Assembly (NCBI RefSeq): GCF_900114385.1
Contig: NZ_FOSW01000001.1
Coordinates: 434,001 to 498,000, forward strand
DNA: 64,000 nt
Direction: 5' to 3'
Origin: Geodermatophilus ruber
GTDB taxonomy: Bacteria; Actinomycetota; Actinomycetes; Mycobacteriales; Geodermatophilaceae
This document shows, piece by piece, positions 54,062-61,578 of this stretch. The notes below the pieces were generated by a model, which was not told the origin of the DNA, ran no database searches, and worked only from the letters and a program-made list of their open reading frames with translations. The first letter of the stretch is position 1. Every line of letters begins with the position of its first letter. Position numbers and translations under genes: made by a program.

Positions 54062-55972
54062 CTAGGGGTGGGTGGTTGGCCCGGGCAACGCTCCCGCATC
54101 CGCGGTGCCGCCGGCGAGCACGGCCCGCGCGGCGCGGCGGCCCTCGAGCACGGCCTCGAGCACGGTCCGCGGGGCGACGGCGTCCCCGGCGGCCACACCC
54201 CCGCCCCGGGAGCCGGCGTCCGGCAGCCAGGGCCCGGCGTCGACCAGCACCGCGCACGGGATGCTGCGCGGCTCGCCGGTCCAGCGGTCGACGAGCACCG
54301 CCTCGCCCGCGCCGACCGAGCGCAGCAGCGACGCGGTCTCCCGGCGCACGCCGGCCCGCAGCAGCCGGGTGTTGGCCGGGGCGAGATCCCCGGCCAGCCG
54401 GGCGCCGATCACCTCGTCCGGGGTGACGACGGCGACCTCCCGCCCGGCCGCCGCCAGCAGCTCGGCGATCCCGGGCCCGACCGGGCCGCCGGCCGGATCG
54501 TGCACGACGATCGGCCCGGCCGGCAGCTCCGCCCCGGCCAGCACCTGCGCGGCGGTCACGACGACACCGCCCTCCTCGACGGCGAACTCCGGGGGGCGCG
54601 GGCGCCCGCCGGGAGCCCGGACGTCCCCGCCGTCCGGCGCCTCCGTGCCCAGCTCCACGCGCACCCCCAGCCGGGCGCACTCGGCGGCCAGCCAGTCGGC
54701 GAAGGCGGCGAACCGCGCCCGGCCGGGCAGGGCGGCGACCAGGGACAGCGCGCCGCCGAGCCGGTCGCCGCGCTCGACCAGCCGGACGGCGGCCCCCGCG
54801 GCAGCCAGCGCACGGGCGGCCTCCATCCCCGCGGGCCCGCCGCCGACGACCAGCACCTCCCGCCCCGCCCCCGGAGGGCAGACATGGCCGGGTCCGCCCT
54901 CGTCGGCGGGATCGACCACGCAGTCGACGAGCGGGTTGCGGACGTCGCGCACCTGGCAGGCCTGGTTGCACAGGGTGCAGGGCCGCACCGGCACCCCCGC
55001 GCGGGCCTTGGCCACGAGGTCGGCGTCGGCGATCTGGGCGCGGGTCATCTCCACGGCGTCCGCGATCCCGTCGGCCAGGGCCCGCTGCGCGTCGGCGACG
55101 TCCACCACCGACCCCTGCAGGGCCACCGGGGTGCCGCCGGCCACCGCCCGCAGCGTGCGGGTGAGCCCGGCGTTGAACCCCGGCGGCGTGTGCCCGTCCG
55201 GCCGGTAGGCCGACGGCGCCACGCCGCTGCCCCGGACGACGACCAGCAGATCCACCAGCGGCGCCAGCTCGGCGACGTGCTCCGCGGCGGCCGGCGGGGT
55301 GATCCCGGCCCACGGCGCCCGCTCGTCGCAGGAGAGCCGCAGGGCCAGCACCCTGCCGGCGCCGAGCTCACCGCGAACGGCGGCCAGCACCTGCCGGAGG
55401 AGGAGCAGCCGGTCGGTGCCGTAGGCGTCGGTGCGGGTGTTGGTCAGGCCGGAGGCGAACTGGCGCAGCAGCGACCGGGCGCCGGCGTCGACCTCGACCC
55501 CGTCGAGGTCCGCGGCGGCCGCGCTCCGGGCGGCGGCCGCGAAGCCGGCGACGAGCGCGTCGATCTCCGGCTGCTCCATCTCCATCGGCACCTCGCGGGT
55601 GACGACGTCGGGCACCCGGGACGGCGCCCACAGCGCGGCCTGGGTGTGCGCCGAACTGCCCTGCCCGCCGGTGTGGCCGAGCCCGGCTAGGACCAGCGTG
55701 CCGGAGGGCCGGCAGGCGGCCACGACGTCCGCCCAGCCGGGCCCGCAGTCGGCGGCCAGCGGCGCCCGCTCGTAGGGCTGGTCGCTGCCGTGCACCGAGG
55801 CGGTCTCGGTGACCACGATCCCGCAGCCGCCGGCGGCCCGGCGGGCGTAATAGGCGACGTGCCGCTCCGACAGCGCCCGCCGCCGGCCGAGGTTGGTCTC
55901 GTGCGGGCCGAACAGCACCCGTGAGGGCGCCGTCCGGCCCGCGAGGACCAGCGGGTCGGTGAGGCCCGTCAG
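54062..55972 (-). CDS. mycofactocin-system FadH/OYE-family oxidoreductase (first copy, type 1), CTG start
   Basis: A 636-residue FadH-like flavoenzyme. The FMN barrel begins LTGLTDPLVLAGRTAPSRVLFGPHETNLGRRRALSERHVAYYARRAAGGCG. The Fe-S motif is CTLCNQACQV...DCVVDP near residue 320, and the FAD/NAD domain starts VLVVGGGPAGMEAARAL. The barrel's usual GYL after GVEV reads DAGARSLLRQFASGLTNTRTDAYG, again lacking the catalytic tyrosine. No ATG, GTG or TTG lies at the family N-terminus. A CTG overlapping the mftC stop (CTGA) fits the family start, while the first GTG (55918) would cut into the first strand. It follows mftC directly in the mft operon. Confidence 0.87.
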   Translation of the reverse strand: MTGLTDPLVLAGRTAPSRVLFGPHETNLGRRRALSERHVAYYARRAAGGCGIVVTETASVHGSDQPYERAPLAADCGPGWADVVAACRPSGTLVLAGLGHTGGQGSSAHTQAALWAPSRVPDVVTREVPMEMEQPEIDALVAGFAAAARSAAAADLDGVEVDAGARSLLRQFASGLTNTRTDAYGTDRLLLLRQVLAAVRGELGAGRVLALRLSCDERAPWAGITPPAAAEHVAELAPLVDLLVVVRGSGVAPSAYRPDGHTPPGFNAGLTRTLRAVAGGTPVALQGSVVDVADAQRALADGIADAVEMTRAQIADADLVAKARAGVPVRPCTLCNQACQVRDVRNPLVDCVVDPADEGGPGHVCPPGAGREVLVVGGGPAGMEAARALAAAGAAVRLVERGDRLGGALSLVAALPGRARFAAFADWLAAECARLGVRVELGTEAPDGGDVRAPGGRPRPPEFAVEEGGVVVTAAQVLAGAELPAGPIVVHDPAGGPVGPGIAELLAAAGREVAVVTPDEVIGARLAGDLAPANTRLLRAGVRRETASLLRSVGAGEAVLVDRWTGEPRSIPCAVLVDAGPWLPDAGSRGGGVAAGDAVAPRTVLEAVLEGRRAARAVLAGGTADAGALPGPTTHP

Positions 55973-57213
55973 CGCAGGTCGAGCCCGGCCAGCGGCGACT
56001 CGTCGCAGATCCGGGCCGGCGCGGCCTTCGGGATGGAGGGCATGCCCAGCAGCGTGGGCTGCCCGCGGACCGGGCCCTTGTGCGAGTGGTCGATGTGGCT
56101 CTTCGGCGTGACGGTCGCGGCGTCGCGCGCGGCCAGCGCGGTCTCGCCGTAGCCCTGCACGCACTCGGGGTCGGGGCCGTCGAGGGGCAGGCCGGTGAAG
56201 AACTTGGCCGCCATGCAGCCGCCGCGGCAGGCGTCGAAGTGCGCGCACTTCGTGCAGGCGCCGCCGGTCTGCGGGCTGCGCAGGTCGGCGAACAGCTCCG
56301 AGGACTGCCACACCCGCTGGAAGCCGCCCTCGTCGCGGACGTTGCCGGCGAGGAAGTTCTCGTGGATGGCGAACGGGCAGGCGTAGACGTCGCCGACCGG
56401 GTCGATCAGGCAGACCACCCGGCCGGCGCCGCACAGGTTGAGGCCGGGCAGGGCCTCGCCGAAGGCCGACAGGTGGAAGAAGGAGTCACCGGTCAGCACG
56501 TTGTCGCCGTTGGCCAGCAGCCACTGGTAGAGCTCGCGCTGCTGGGCCTGGGTGGGGTGCAGCTGGTCCCAGACGTCGGCGCCGCGACCGGAGGGGCGCA
56601 GCCGGGTGATCCGCAGCTGGGCGCCGTAGCGGTCGGTGAGCGCCTTGAACTCGTCGAGCTGCCCGGCGTTCTCGCGGGTGACGACGACGGAGACCTTGAA
56701 GTCCTTCATCCCGGCCTCGGCCAGGTTCTCCAGCGCGCGGGTCGCGGTGGCGAAGGAGCCGGCGCCGCGGACGGCGTCGTTGACCTCGGCGGTGGCGCCG
56801 TCGAGGGAGATCTGGACGTCGACGTAGTCGGTGCGGGCCAGCTGCTCGGCGCGGGCCCGGTCGAGCTTCACGCCGTTGGTGGAGAACTTGACGCCGACGT
56901 CGTGGCCGATGGCGTAGTCGAGCAGGTGCCAGAAGTCCGGCCGGACGGTGGGCTCGCCGCCGCCGACGTTGACGTAGAAGACCTGCATCCGCTGCAGCTC
57001 GTCGATGACCGCCTCGGCCTCGGCGGTGCTCAGCTCGCGCGGGTCCCGCCGGCCCGAGGAGGACAGGCAGTGCACGCACGCCAGGTTGCAGGCGTAGGTC
57101 AGCTCCCAGGTCAGGCAGATCGGCGCGTCCAGCCCGTATTCGAACTGGTCGATGAGACGCCCGCCGGTGGGGCGCTCGGGTGCGGGCGTGCGGGACGGCA
57201 GGACTGCGGTCAT
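55969..57213 (-). CDS. mftC: mycofactocin radical SAM maturase MftC
   Basis: A 414-residue radical SAM/SPASM enzyme that decarboxylates and cross-links the C-terminal Val-Tyr of MftA. The radical SAM cluster is CNLACVHC (Cys42, 46, 49), preceded by the RiPP-maturase WELTYA strand. GGGEPTVRPDF is the SAM-binding motif. Auxiliary SPASM cysteines are in LNLCGAGRVVCLIDPVGDVYACPFAIHE and GGACTKCAHFDACRGGC. It ends in a 50-residue tail (SHIDHSHKGP...). The ATG at 57213 overlaps the mftB stop, coupling binder and maturase. Confidence 0.97.
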   Translation of the reverse strand: MTAVLPSRTPAPERPTGGRLIDQFEYGLDAPICLTWELTYACNLACVHCLSSSGRRDPRELSTAEAEAVIDELQRMQVFYVNVGGGEPTVRPDFWHLLDYAIGHDVGVKFSTNGVKLDRARAEQLARTDYVDVQISLDGATAEVNDAVRGAGSFATATRALENLAEAGMKDFKVSVVVTRENAGQLDEFKALTDRYGAQLRITRLRPSGRGADVWDQLHPTQAQQRELYQWLLANGDNVLTGDSFFHLSAFGEALPGLNLCGAGRVVCLIDPVGDVYACPFAIHENFLAGNVRDEGGFQRVWQSSELFADLRSPQTGGACTKCAHFDACRGGCMAAKFFTGLPLDGPDPECVQGYGETALAARDAATVTPKSHIDHSHKGPVRGQPTLLGMPSIPKAAPARICDESPLAGLDLR

Positions 57214-57560
57214 GAATCCTCCGGGGCGGCCTCGTCGCAGGGGCCCGCCGCGAGCTCGCGAGCGGTGGGGGGCGACGAGGTCCTTACTTCGATCATCTGC
57301 GAACGTGCGAGGTCGGCCAGCGCGCTGACGTACGCGGGGCGCTGGGCCTCGGGGACTCCGCACGCGACGAGGGTGGCCTCGGCGCTGGGGTGGTCGGCCA
57401 GCGTCTCGACGACGGTGACCAGCGTCTTCGACTTCAGGAAGGAGAGCTTCCGGTTGCCGAAGTGGTAGACCAGCGCACCGAACGGCTCGGGGCGCAGGGC
57501 CACCGAGCGGGCCCGCCGCCAGGGCAGGGCCGGGTCGAAGGCGGCGCCGGCGTCACTCAT
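57210..57560 (-). CDS. mftB: mycofactocin peptide chaperone MftB (RiPP recognition element)
   Basis: A 116-residue PqqD-type RiPP recognition protein that binds the MftA leader and presents it to MftC. The core SVALRPEPFGALVYHFGNRKLSFLKSKTLVTVVETLADHPS is the diagnostic MftB sequence, with a winged-helix remainder. A disordered Pro/Glu tail ends it. I choose the ATG at 57560 because the family begins close to FDPALPW; a GTG at 57608 overlapping mftA would add 16 Ala/Pro-rich residues. The stop overlaps mftC (ATGA). Confidence 0.92.
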   Translation of the reverse strand: MSDAGAAFDPALPWRRARSVALRPEPFGALVYHFGNRKLSFLKSKTLVTVVETLADHPSAEATLVACGVPEAQRPAYVSALADLARSQMIEVRTSSPPTARELAAGPCDEAAPEDS

Positions 57561-57592
57561 CGGCTCGGCCGGCGCCGCGACGGGGGCGTCGA

Positions 57593-57709
57593 TCAGTACA
57601 CCCCGCACATGCCGTCGATGGAGACCTCCTCGACCAGCGACTCCTCGACGAGCACCTCCTCGACGGCGGTCGTCTCGGCGGCCTGGGTCTCGGTGCTGTT
57701 CTCGGGCAC
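57593..57709 (-). CDS. mftA: mycofactocin precursor peptide MftA
   Basis: A 38-residue precursor, too short for usual ORF cut-offs. GTG 57709 with GGAGG about 7 bases upstream. The leader is Glu/Thr/Val-rich (PENSTETQAAETTAVEEVL, then ESLVEEVS). The C-terminus is IDGMCGVY, the invariant MftA core. MftC acts on the final Val-Tyr, and MftE later releases the modified dipeptide. mftB follows immediately and mftR is divergent. The core matches the family signature exactly, so the call is firm. Confidence 0.96.
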   Translation of the reverse strand: MPENSTETQAAETTAVEEVLVEESLVEEVSIDGMCGVY

Positions 57710-57754
57710 GACGCCTCCAATGTGAGGGGGATTACTGGTGCGGGGTGGAGGGTA

Positions 57755-57771
57755 GTGACACCGAGTGCCAC
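57755..57771. promoter_or_regulatory. candidate MftR operator between mftA and mftR
   Basis: GTGACACCGAGTGCCAC has the symmetric form GTGnCAC-n3-GTGnCAC, typical of TetR-family sites. It sits in the 119-bp divergent promoter region, 46 bp from the mftA start and 58 bp from the mftR start. Autoregulation plus control of mftABC by the adjacent regulator is the natural reading; it is inference. Confidence 0.55.
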
Positions 57772-57828
57772 GGGCAACACGGGGTCTACGACACGCCGTG
57801 GACCCGCCGCACCGTGGAGTACTCCAAG

Positions 57829-58431
57829 ATGAGCGGCGTGACGGTGGTGGTGGGCGAGGGACGGGCCGAGACGCGTACCCGCGTCGAGCAGGCCGCCCTG
57901 GACCTGTTCGGCCGGAAGGGGTTCGAGCAGGTCACCACGGACGAGATCGCCGAGGCCGCCGGGATCAGCCGGCGGACCTTCTTCCGCCACTTCGCCACCA
58001 AGGCCGACCCGGTGTGGGGCGACTTCGCCTCGCACGTCGCGCGGCTCGAACGGCTGCTGATGGCCACCCGCTCCGACCAACCGGTGCTCGCCTCCATCTG
58101 CGCGGCCTACGTCGAGGTCAACGACTACGCGGCCGCCGACCTGCCGATGCTGCGCCAGCGGATGCGGATGATCCTGGGCGAGCCGGCGCTGCAGGCGCAC
58201 TCCCAGGTCCGCTACGCCGACGTCGACCGGGTGGTCGCCGAGCACGTGGCCCGGCGCACCGGCCAGCCGCCCGAGGCGCTGCTCCCCAGGCTGGTCGCCA
58301 CCACCACCCGTGCGGCAGCGACGACGGCGTTCGAGGTGTGGCTGGCCGACGGCACCACCACCCTGGCCGACGACCTCCGGGCGGCCTTCGACCAGCTGGC
58401 CGACGGCTTCCCCACCCTGCGCAGGCCCTGA
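57829..58431 (+). CDS. mftR: mycofactocin-locus TetR-family regulator MftR
   Basis: A 200-residue TetR repressor. The helix-turn-helix is at about residues 16-62: AALDLFGRKGFEQVTTDEIAEAAGISRRTFFRHFATKADPVWG, matching the MftR subfamily. The ligand domain is alpha-helical, with FEVWLADG near its end. MftR in mycobacteria senses long-chain acyl-CoA; the same ligand is likely here but unproven. It is divergent from mftA across the palindromic operator. The ATG at 57829 is used; a longer frame from 57745 lacks family sequence. Confidence 0.92.
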   Translation: MSGVTVVVGEGRAETRTRVEQAALDLFGRKGFEQVTTDEIAEAAGISRRTFFRHFATKADPVWGDFASHVARLERLLMATRSDQPVLASICAAYVEVNDYAAADLPMLRQRMRMILGEPALQAHSQVRYADVDRVVAEHVARRTGQPPEALLPRLVATTTRAAATTAFEVWLADGTTTLADDLRAAFDQLADGFPTLRRP

Positions 58432-58467
58432 CGGCGGGCCCCTGGCGGGATCGGTGACGCCCGTCCG

Positions 58468-60132
58468 TCAGTCGTCCGGCTCGGTGTCCTCGCGCGCGGC
58501 CGCCGCCCGGATCGGGTCCACGTCGTCGGAGTCCTCCCCCACGCAGAACTGGGTCATCATGTCGTGGTCCTCGTGGGTGAGGTTGTGGCAGTGGACCATG
58601 TACCGCCCGTGGTCGGCGGGGTACGTGAGCTCCTCCGGCCGGCTGGCGGGGTCGTGCGAGTTCGGGTCGCCGGCGGGGTGGAACCGCATGAGGACGTCGA
58701 CCTTCTCGTTCTCCCCGGTGTAGATGACGTCCTTCGGGCCGCGCTCGTGCGCGGGCGGCGGCGCGCCGTTGCGGGCGACCACCTGGAAGTCCACGAGGTG
58801 GATGTGCAGCGGGTGGAACCAGCCGCCGGACCTGTTCTCGATGGTCCACAGCTCGGTCGACCCGGCCTGCGGGTTGGCGAACTCGAGCGTGAAGCCGGAG
58901 TCCTCGATGTCCTTCCAGGTGACGCCGCTGACCTTCCACTCGCCGTTGTCGCGCTCGAGCCGCATCGTCCGCTTGATCGCACCCTGCGGCGTGAGGCTCA
59001 TCACGCCGCGGGCCGCGGTGGGGTCGAGCTCGCTGGGGACGGCGTTGTCCGTCGTCGGCCCGGTGTCGTCCAGCACCTCGAACTGCATGATCTTGTCGGT
59101 GTTGTCGTAGTTCGTGGCGTTGGGCACGCCCAGGTTCTTCAGCTGGATCTTCGCGCCCTTCTGGTACTTCGCGAAGTCGATGACCACCTCGTACCGCTCG
59201 GCCATGCCGATCCGGAAGTTCGGCACCGTCTGCGGCGCCGGCATCAGGCCGCCGTCGGTGCCGATGACGGTCAGCGGCGTCCCGTCGCTCAGCGCGAGCT
59301 TGAAGCCGCGGGAGACCGAGGCGTTGAGCAGCCGGAACCGGTACTTGCGGCGCTTCACCTGCATGTTCGGCCAGGGGATGCCGTTGACGAGGATGACGTC
59401 ACCGAACGTGGACGAGTGGCCGTTGTCGTCGAAGAGCAGCGCGCCGGTGGAGGTGAAGGCCTTGTCGCCGAGGACCAGCGGGACGTCGAACTCGCCCTTG
59501 GGCAGCGGGAGCGCCCGCTCGACCGGGTCGGTGCTGATGTACATGGCGGCCAGGCCCATGTAGGCGTTCTCGGCCGTGTGGTGCACCCCGTGGTCGTGGT
59601 ACCAGAGCGTGCGCGCGCTCATCCGGTTCTCGTAGACGTAGTCCTTCCACTGCCCCGGCTGGGTCATGTCGCTCGCGTAGCCGTCGTACTGCGGCCGCGA
59701 GGGCGAGCCGTGCAGGTGGGTGGAGGTCCAGTCCCGGTAGGCGAGCGCCGGGTGGGTCTCCGGCAGCTTGTTCGCCTGCCGGACGACGGCGGTCTGGCCC
59801 TGCTGCACGCGGATCGTCGGCCCGGGCGTGCCACCGGCGCCGCCGATGGTGTCGAAGTAGCCGAAGATCGGCGTCTTGAAGCCGGGGATGATCTCCGGGG
59901 TGAGCAGGCGCTGCTCCATCCGGTAGAACGCCGCACCCGGGTAGGCGGGGTTCGACCGCGCCTGCGCCACCGGCGGGGTCCGGAACGGCAGGGTGTAGGG
60001 CTTGGGCAGCTTGCTGGCGGCCAGCTGCGACACCGACCTGGCGCTGAGGGTGGGGACGAACGGGAGGGCCAGGGCAGCGGCGCCGAAGGCACCGACCTTG
60101 AGCGCGTCGCGACGGGTGAGGGTGGTGGACAC
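58468..60132 (-). CDS. Tat-exported multicopper oxidase (CotA/CueO/bilirubin-oxidase-like)
   Basis: A 554-residue secreted oxidase with a twin-arginine signal (TRRDALKVGAFGAAALALPF, residues 6-25). All four copper motifs are present: STHLHG, WYHDHGVHH, HPLHIHLVDFQ and HCHNLTHEDHDMM. These form the type 1, 2 and 3 sites that oxidise substrates with O2, and the terminal Met suggests a normal type 1 axial ligand. The substrate may be Cu(I), Mn(II), a phenolic or bilirubin. GGAGACACC precedes the GTG at 60132. It is convergent with mftR; a link to mycofactocin redox is only positional. Confidence 0.93.
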   Translation of the reverse strand: MSTTLTRRDALKVGAFGAAALALPFVPTLSARSVSQLAASKLPKPYTLPFRTPPVAQARSNPAYPGAAFYRMEQRLLTPEIIPGFKTPIFGYFDTIGGAGGTPGPTIRVQQGQTAVVRQANKLPETHPALAYRDWTSTHLHGSPSRPQYDGYASDMTQPGQWKDYVYENRMSARTLWYHDHGVHHTAENAYMGLAAMYISTDPVERALPLPKGEFDVPLVLGDKAFTSTGALLFDDNGHSSTFGDVILVNGIPWPNMQVKRRKYRFRLLNASVSRGFKLALSDGTPLTVIGTDGGLMPAPQTVPNFRIGMAERYEVVIDFAKYQKGAKIQLKNLGVPNATNYDNTDKIMQFEVLDDTGPTTDNAVPSELDPTAARGVMSLTPQGAIKRTMRLERDNGEWKVSGVTWKDIEDSGFTLEFANPQAGSTELWTIENRSGGWFHPLHIHLVDFQVVARNGAPPPAHERGPKDVIYTGENEKVDVLMRFHPAGDPNSHDPASRPEELTYPADHGRYMVHCHNLTHEDHDMMTQFCVGEDSDDVDPIRAAAAREDTEPDD

Positions 60133-60326
60133 GGTGTCTCCTTCCGGGTCCCCCGCGGAATGTGGTGGAAGGAGGGTCCGCTCGTTGCTCCGCGCAACGT
60201 CACCCGCGCGAGGGGGCTGGCCCGATCCCCGGACCTGGGGGCTTGCGCGCGGCTTCCCGTCGTGTCCTCACCGGGCGTGCCAGACCGCTGCCGCGGTGAT
60301 CATCACAGCGGATTCCCAGGCTCCTC

Positions 60327-61529
60327 TCAGGTCGCCAGCCACGCCTCCAGCCCGGCCAGCAGCCGGTCGACGTCGGTGTCGTCGTTGTACGGCGCCAGGC
60401 CGATGCGCAGCCCGCCGGTGTCGCCCAGCCCCAACCACCGCGACGCCTCGAGCGCGTAGAAGGAGCCGGCCGGCGCGTTGACCCCGCGCCCGGCGAGGAA
60501 GCGGTAGGCGTCGGCGGCGTCCCGGCCCGCGAAGGTCAGCAGCAGCGTCGGCGTCCGCCGCCGCGCCCGGGAGCGCACCGTGACGCCGGGCAGCGCCCGG
60601 ACGTGGTTCTCGATGCGCTCCCGCAGCCGGTCCTCGTGCGCCTCCAACGCCGCCATCCCGGCCTCCAGCCGCGCCCGGCGGTTCCCCTCCGCGCCGCCGA
60701 GGCCGGCGAGGAAGTCGACCGCGGCGGTCGTGCCGGCCAGCAGCTCGTAGGGCAGGGTGCCCAGCTCGAACCGCTCGGGGACGGTGTCCGTGGAGGGCAG
60801 CAGCTTGTCGGGGCGGAGGGTCTCCAGCAGGCCGGGGGCGGCCACCACGCAGCCGCAGTGCGGACCGAGGAACTTGTACGGGGAGCAGGTGTAGAAGTCG
60901 GCACCGAGCGCGGCGACGTCGACGGCCGCGTGCGCGGTCAGGTGCACCCCGTCGACGTAGGTGAGGGCCCCGGCGTCGTGGGCCAGGGCGGTGATCGCGG
61001 CGACGTCCGGCCGGGTGCCGATGAGGTTGGACGCCCCGGTGACCGCGACCAGCCGCGTCCGGTCCGACAGCACCGCGCCCACCGCCTCCGGGGCCAGCTC
61101 GCCGGTGGCCGGGTCGAACCCGGCCCACCGCACCGTCGCCCCGCGTGCCCCAGCCGCCTGCACCCACGGCCGGACGTTGGCGTCGTGGTCCAGCCGGGTC
61201 ACCACCACCTCGTCGCCGGGACCCCAGCCGGCCGACAGAACGCGGGAGAAGTCGTAGGTCAACTGGGTTGCGCTGCGGCCGAAGACGACCCCGCCGGGAT
61301 CCCCGGCGACCACGTCGGCGACCGCCCGGCGCGCGCCCAGGACGACGTCGTCGGCGTTCCGCTCGGCCTGCGTGACGCGGCCGCGGTTGGCGATCGGGGC
61401 GGTGAGGGTCGCCGCGACTGCCGCGGCCACCGACTCGGGGACCTGCGAGCCGCCGGGGCCGTCGAAGTGCGCGGCACCGGCACGCAGGGCGGGGAAGCGG
61501 GACCGGACGGCATCGACGTCGTAGCGCAC
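60327..61529 (-). CDS. cysteine desulfurase-like class V aminotransferase
   Basis: A 400-residue PLP enzyme of the class V fold. GGSQVPESVA near the N-terminus, TRLDHDANVRPW (the position of the SufS/CsdA 'EHHAN' motif) and the PLP lysine 219 in CSPYKFLGPH are visible. A conserved catalytic loop cysteine as in true SufS is not evident, which fits the 'cysteine desulfurase-like' VC1184-type group. Function is unknown. GTG at 61529 is chosen because RYDVDAVRSRFPAL is the family start; an in-frame extension overlaps the FAD monooxygenase gene. It lies 49 bp downstream of that gene, on the same strand. Confidence 0.86.
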   Translation of the reverse strand: MRYDVDAVRSRFPALRAGAAHFDGPGGSQVPESVAAAVAATLTAPIANRGRVTQAERNADDVVLGARRAVADVVAGDPGGVVFGRSATQLTYDFSRVLSAGWGPGDEVVVTRLDHDANVRPWVQAAGARGATVRWAGFDPATGELAPEAVGAVLSDRTRLVAVTGASNLIGTRPDVAAITALAHDAGALTYVDGVHLTAHAAVDVAALGADFYTCSPYKFLGPHCGCVVAAPGLLETLRPDKLLPSTDTVPERFELGTLPYELLAGTTAAVDFLAGLGGAEGNRRARLEAGMAALEAHEDRLRERIENHVRALPGVTVRSRARRRTPTLLLTFAGRDAADAYRFLAGRGVNAPAGSFYALEASRWLGLGDTGGLRIGLAPYNDDTDVDRLLAGLEAWLAT

Positions 61530-61578
61530 CCGGCCAGCATGCCGACTCCCCCGCCCCGTCGCTCCCGGGGTGTGCACG

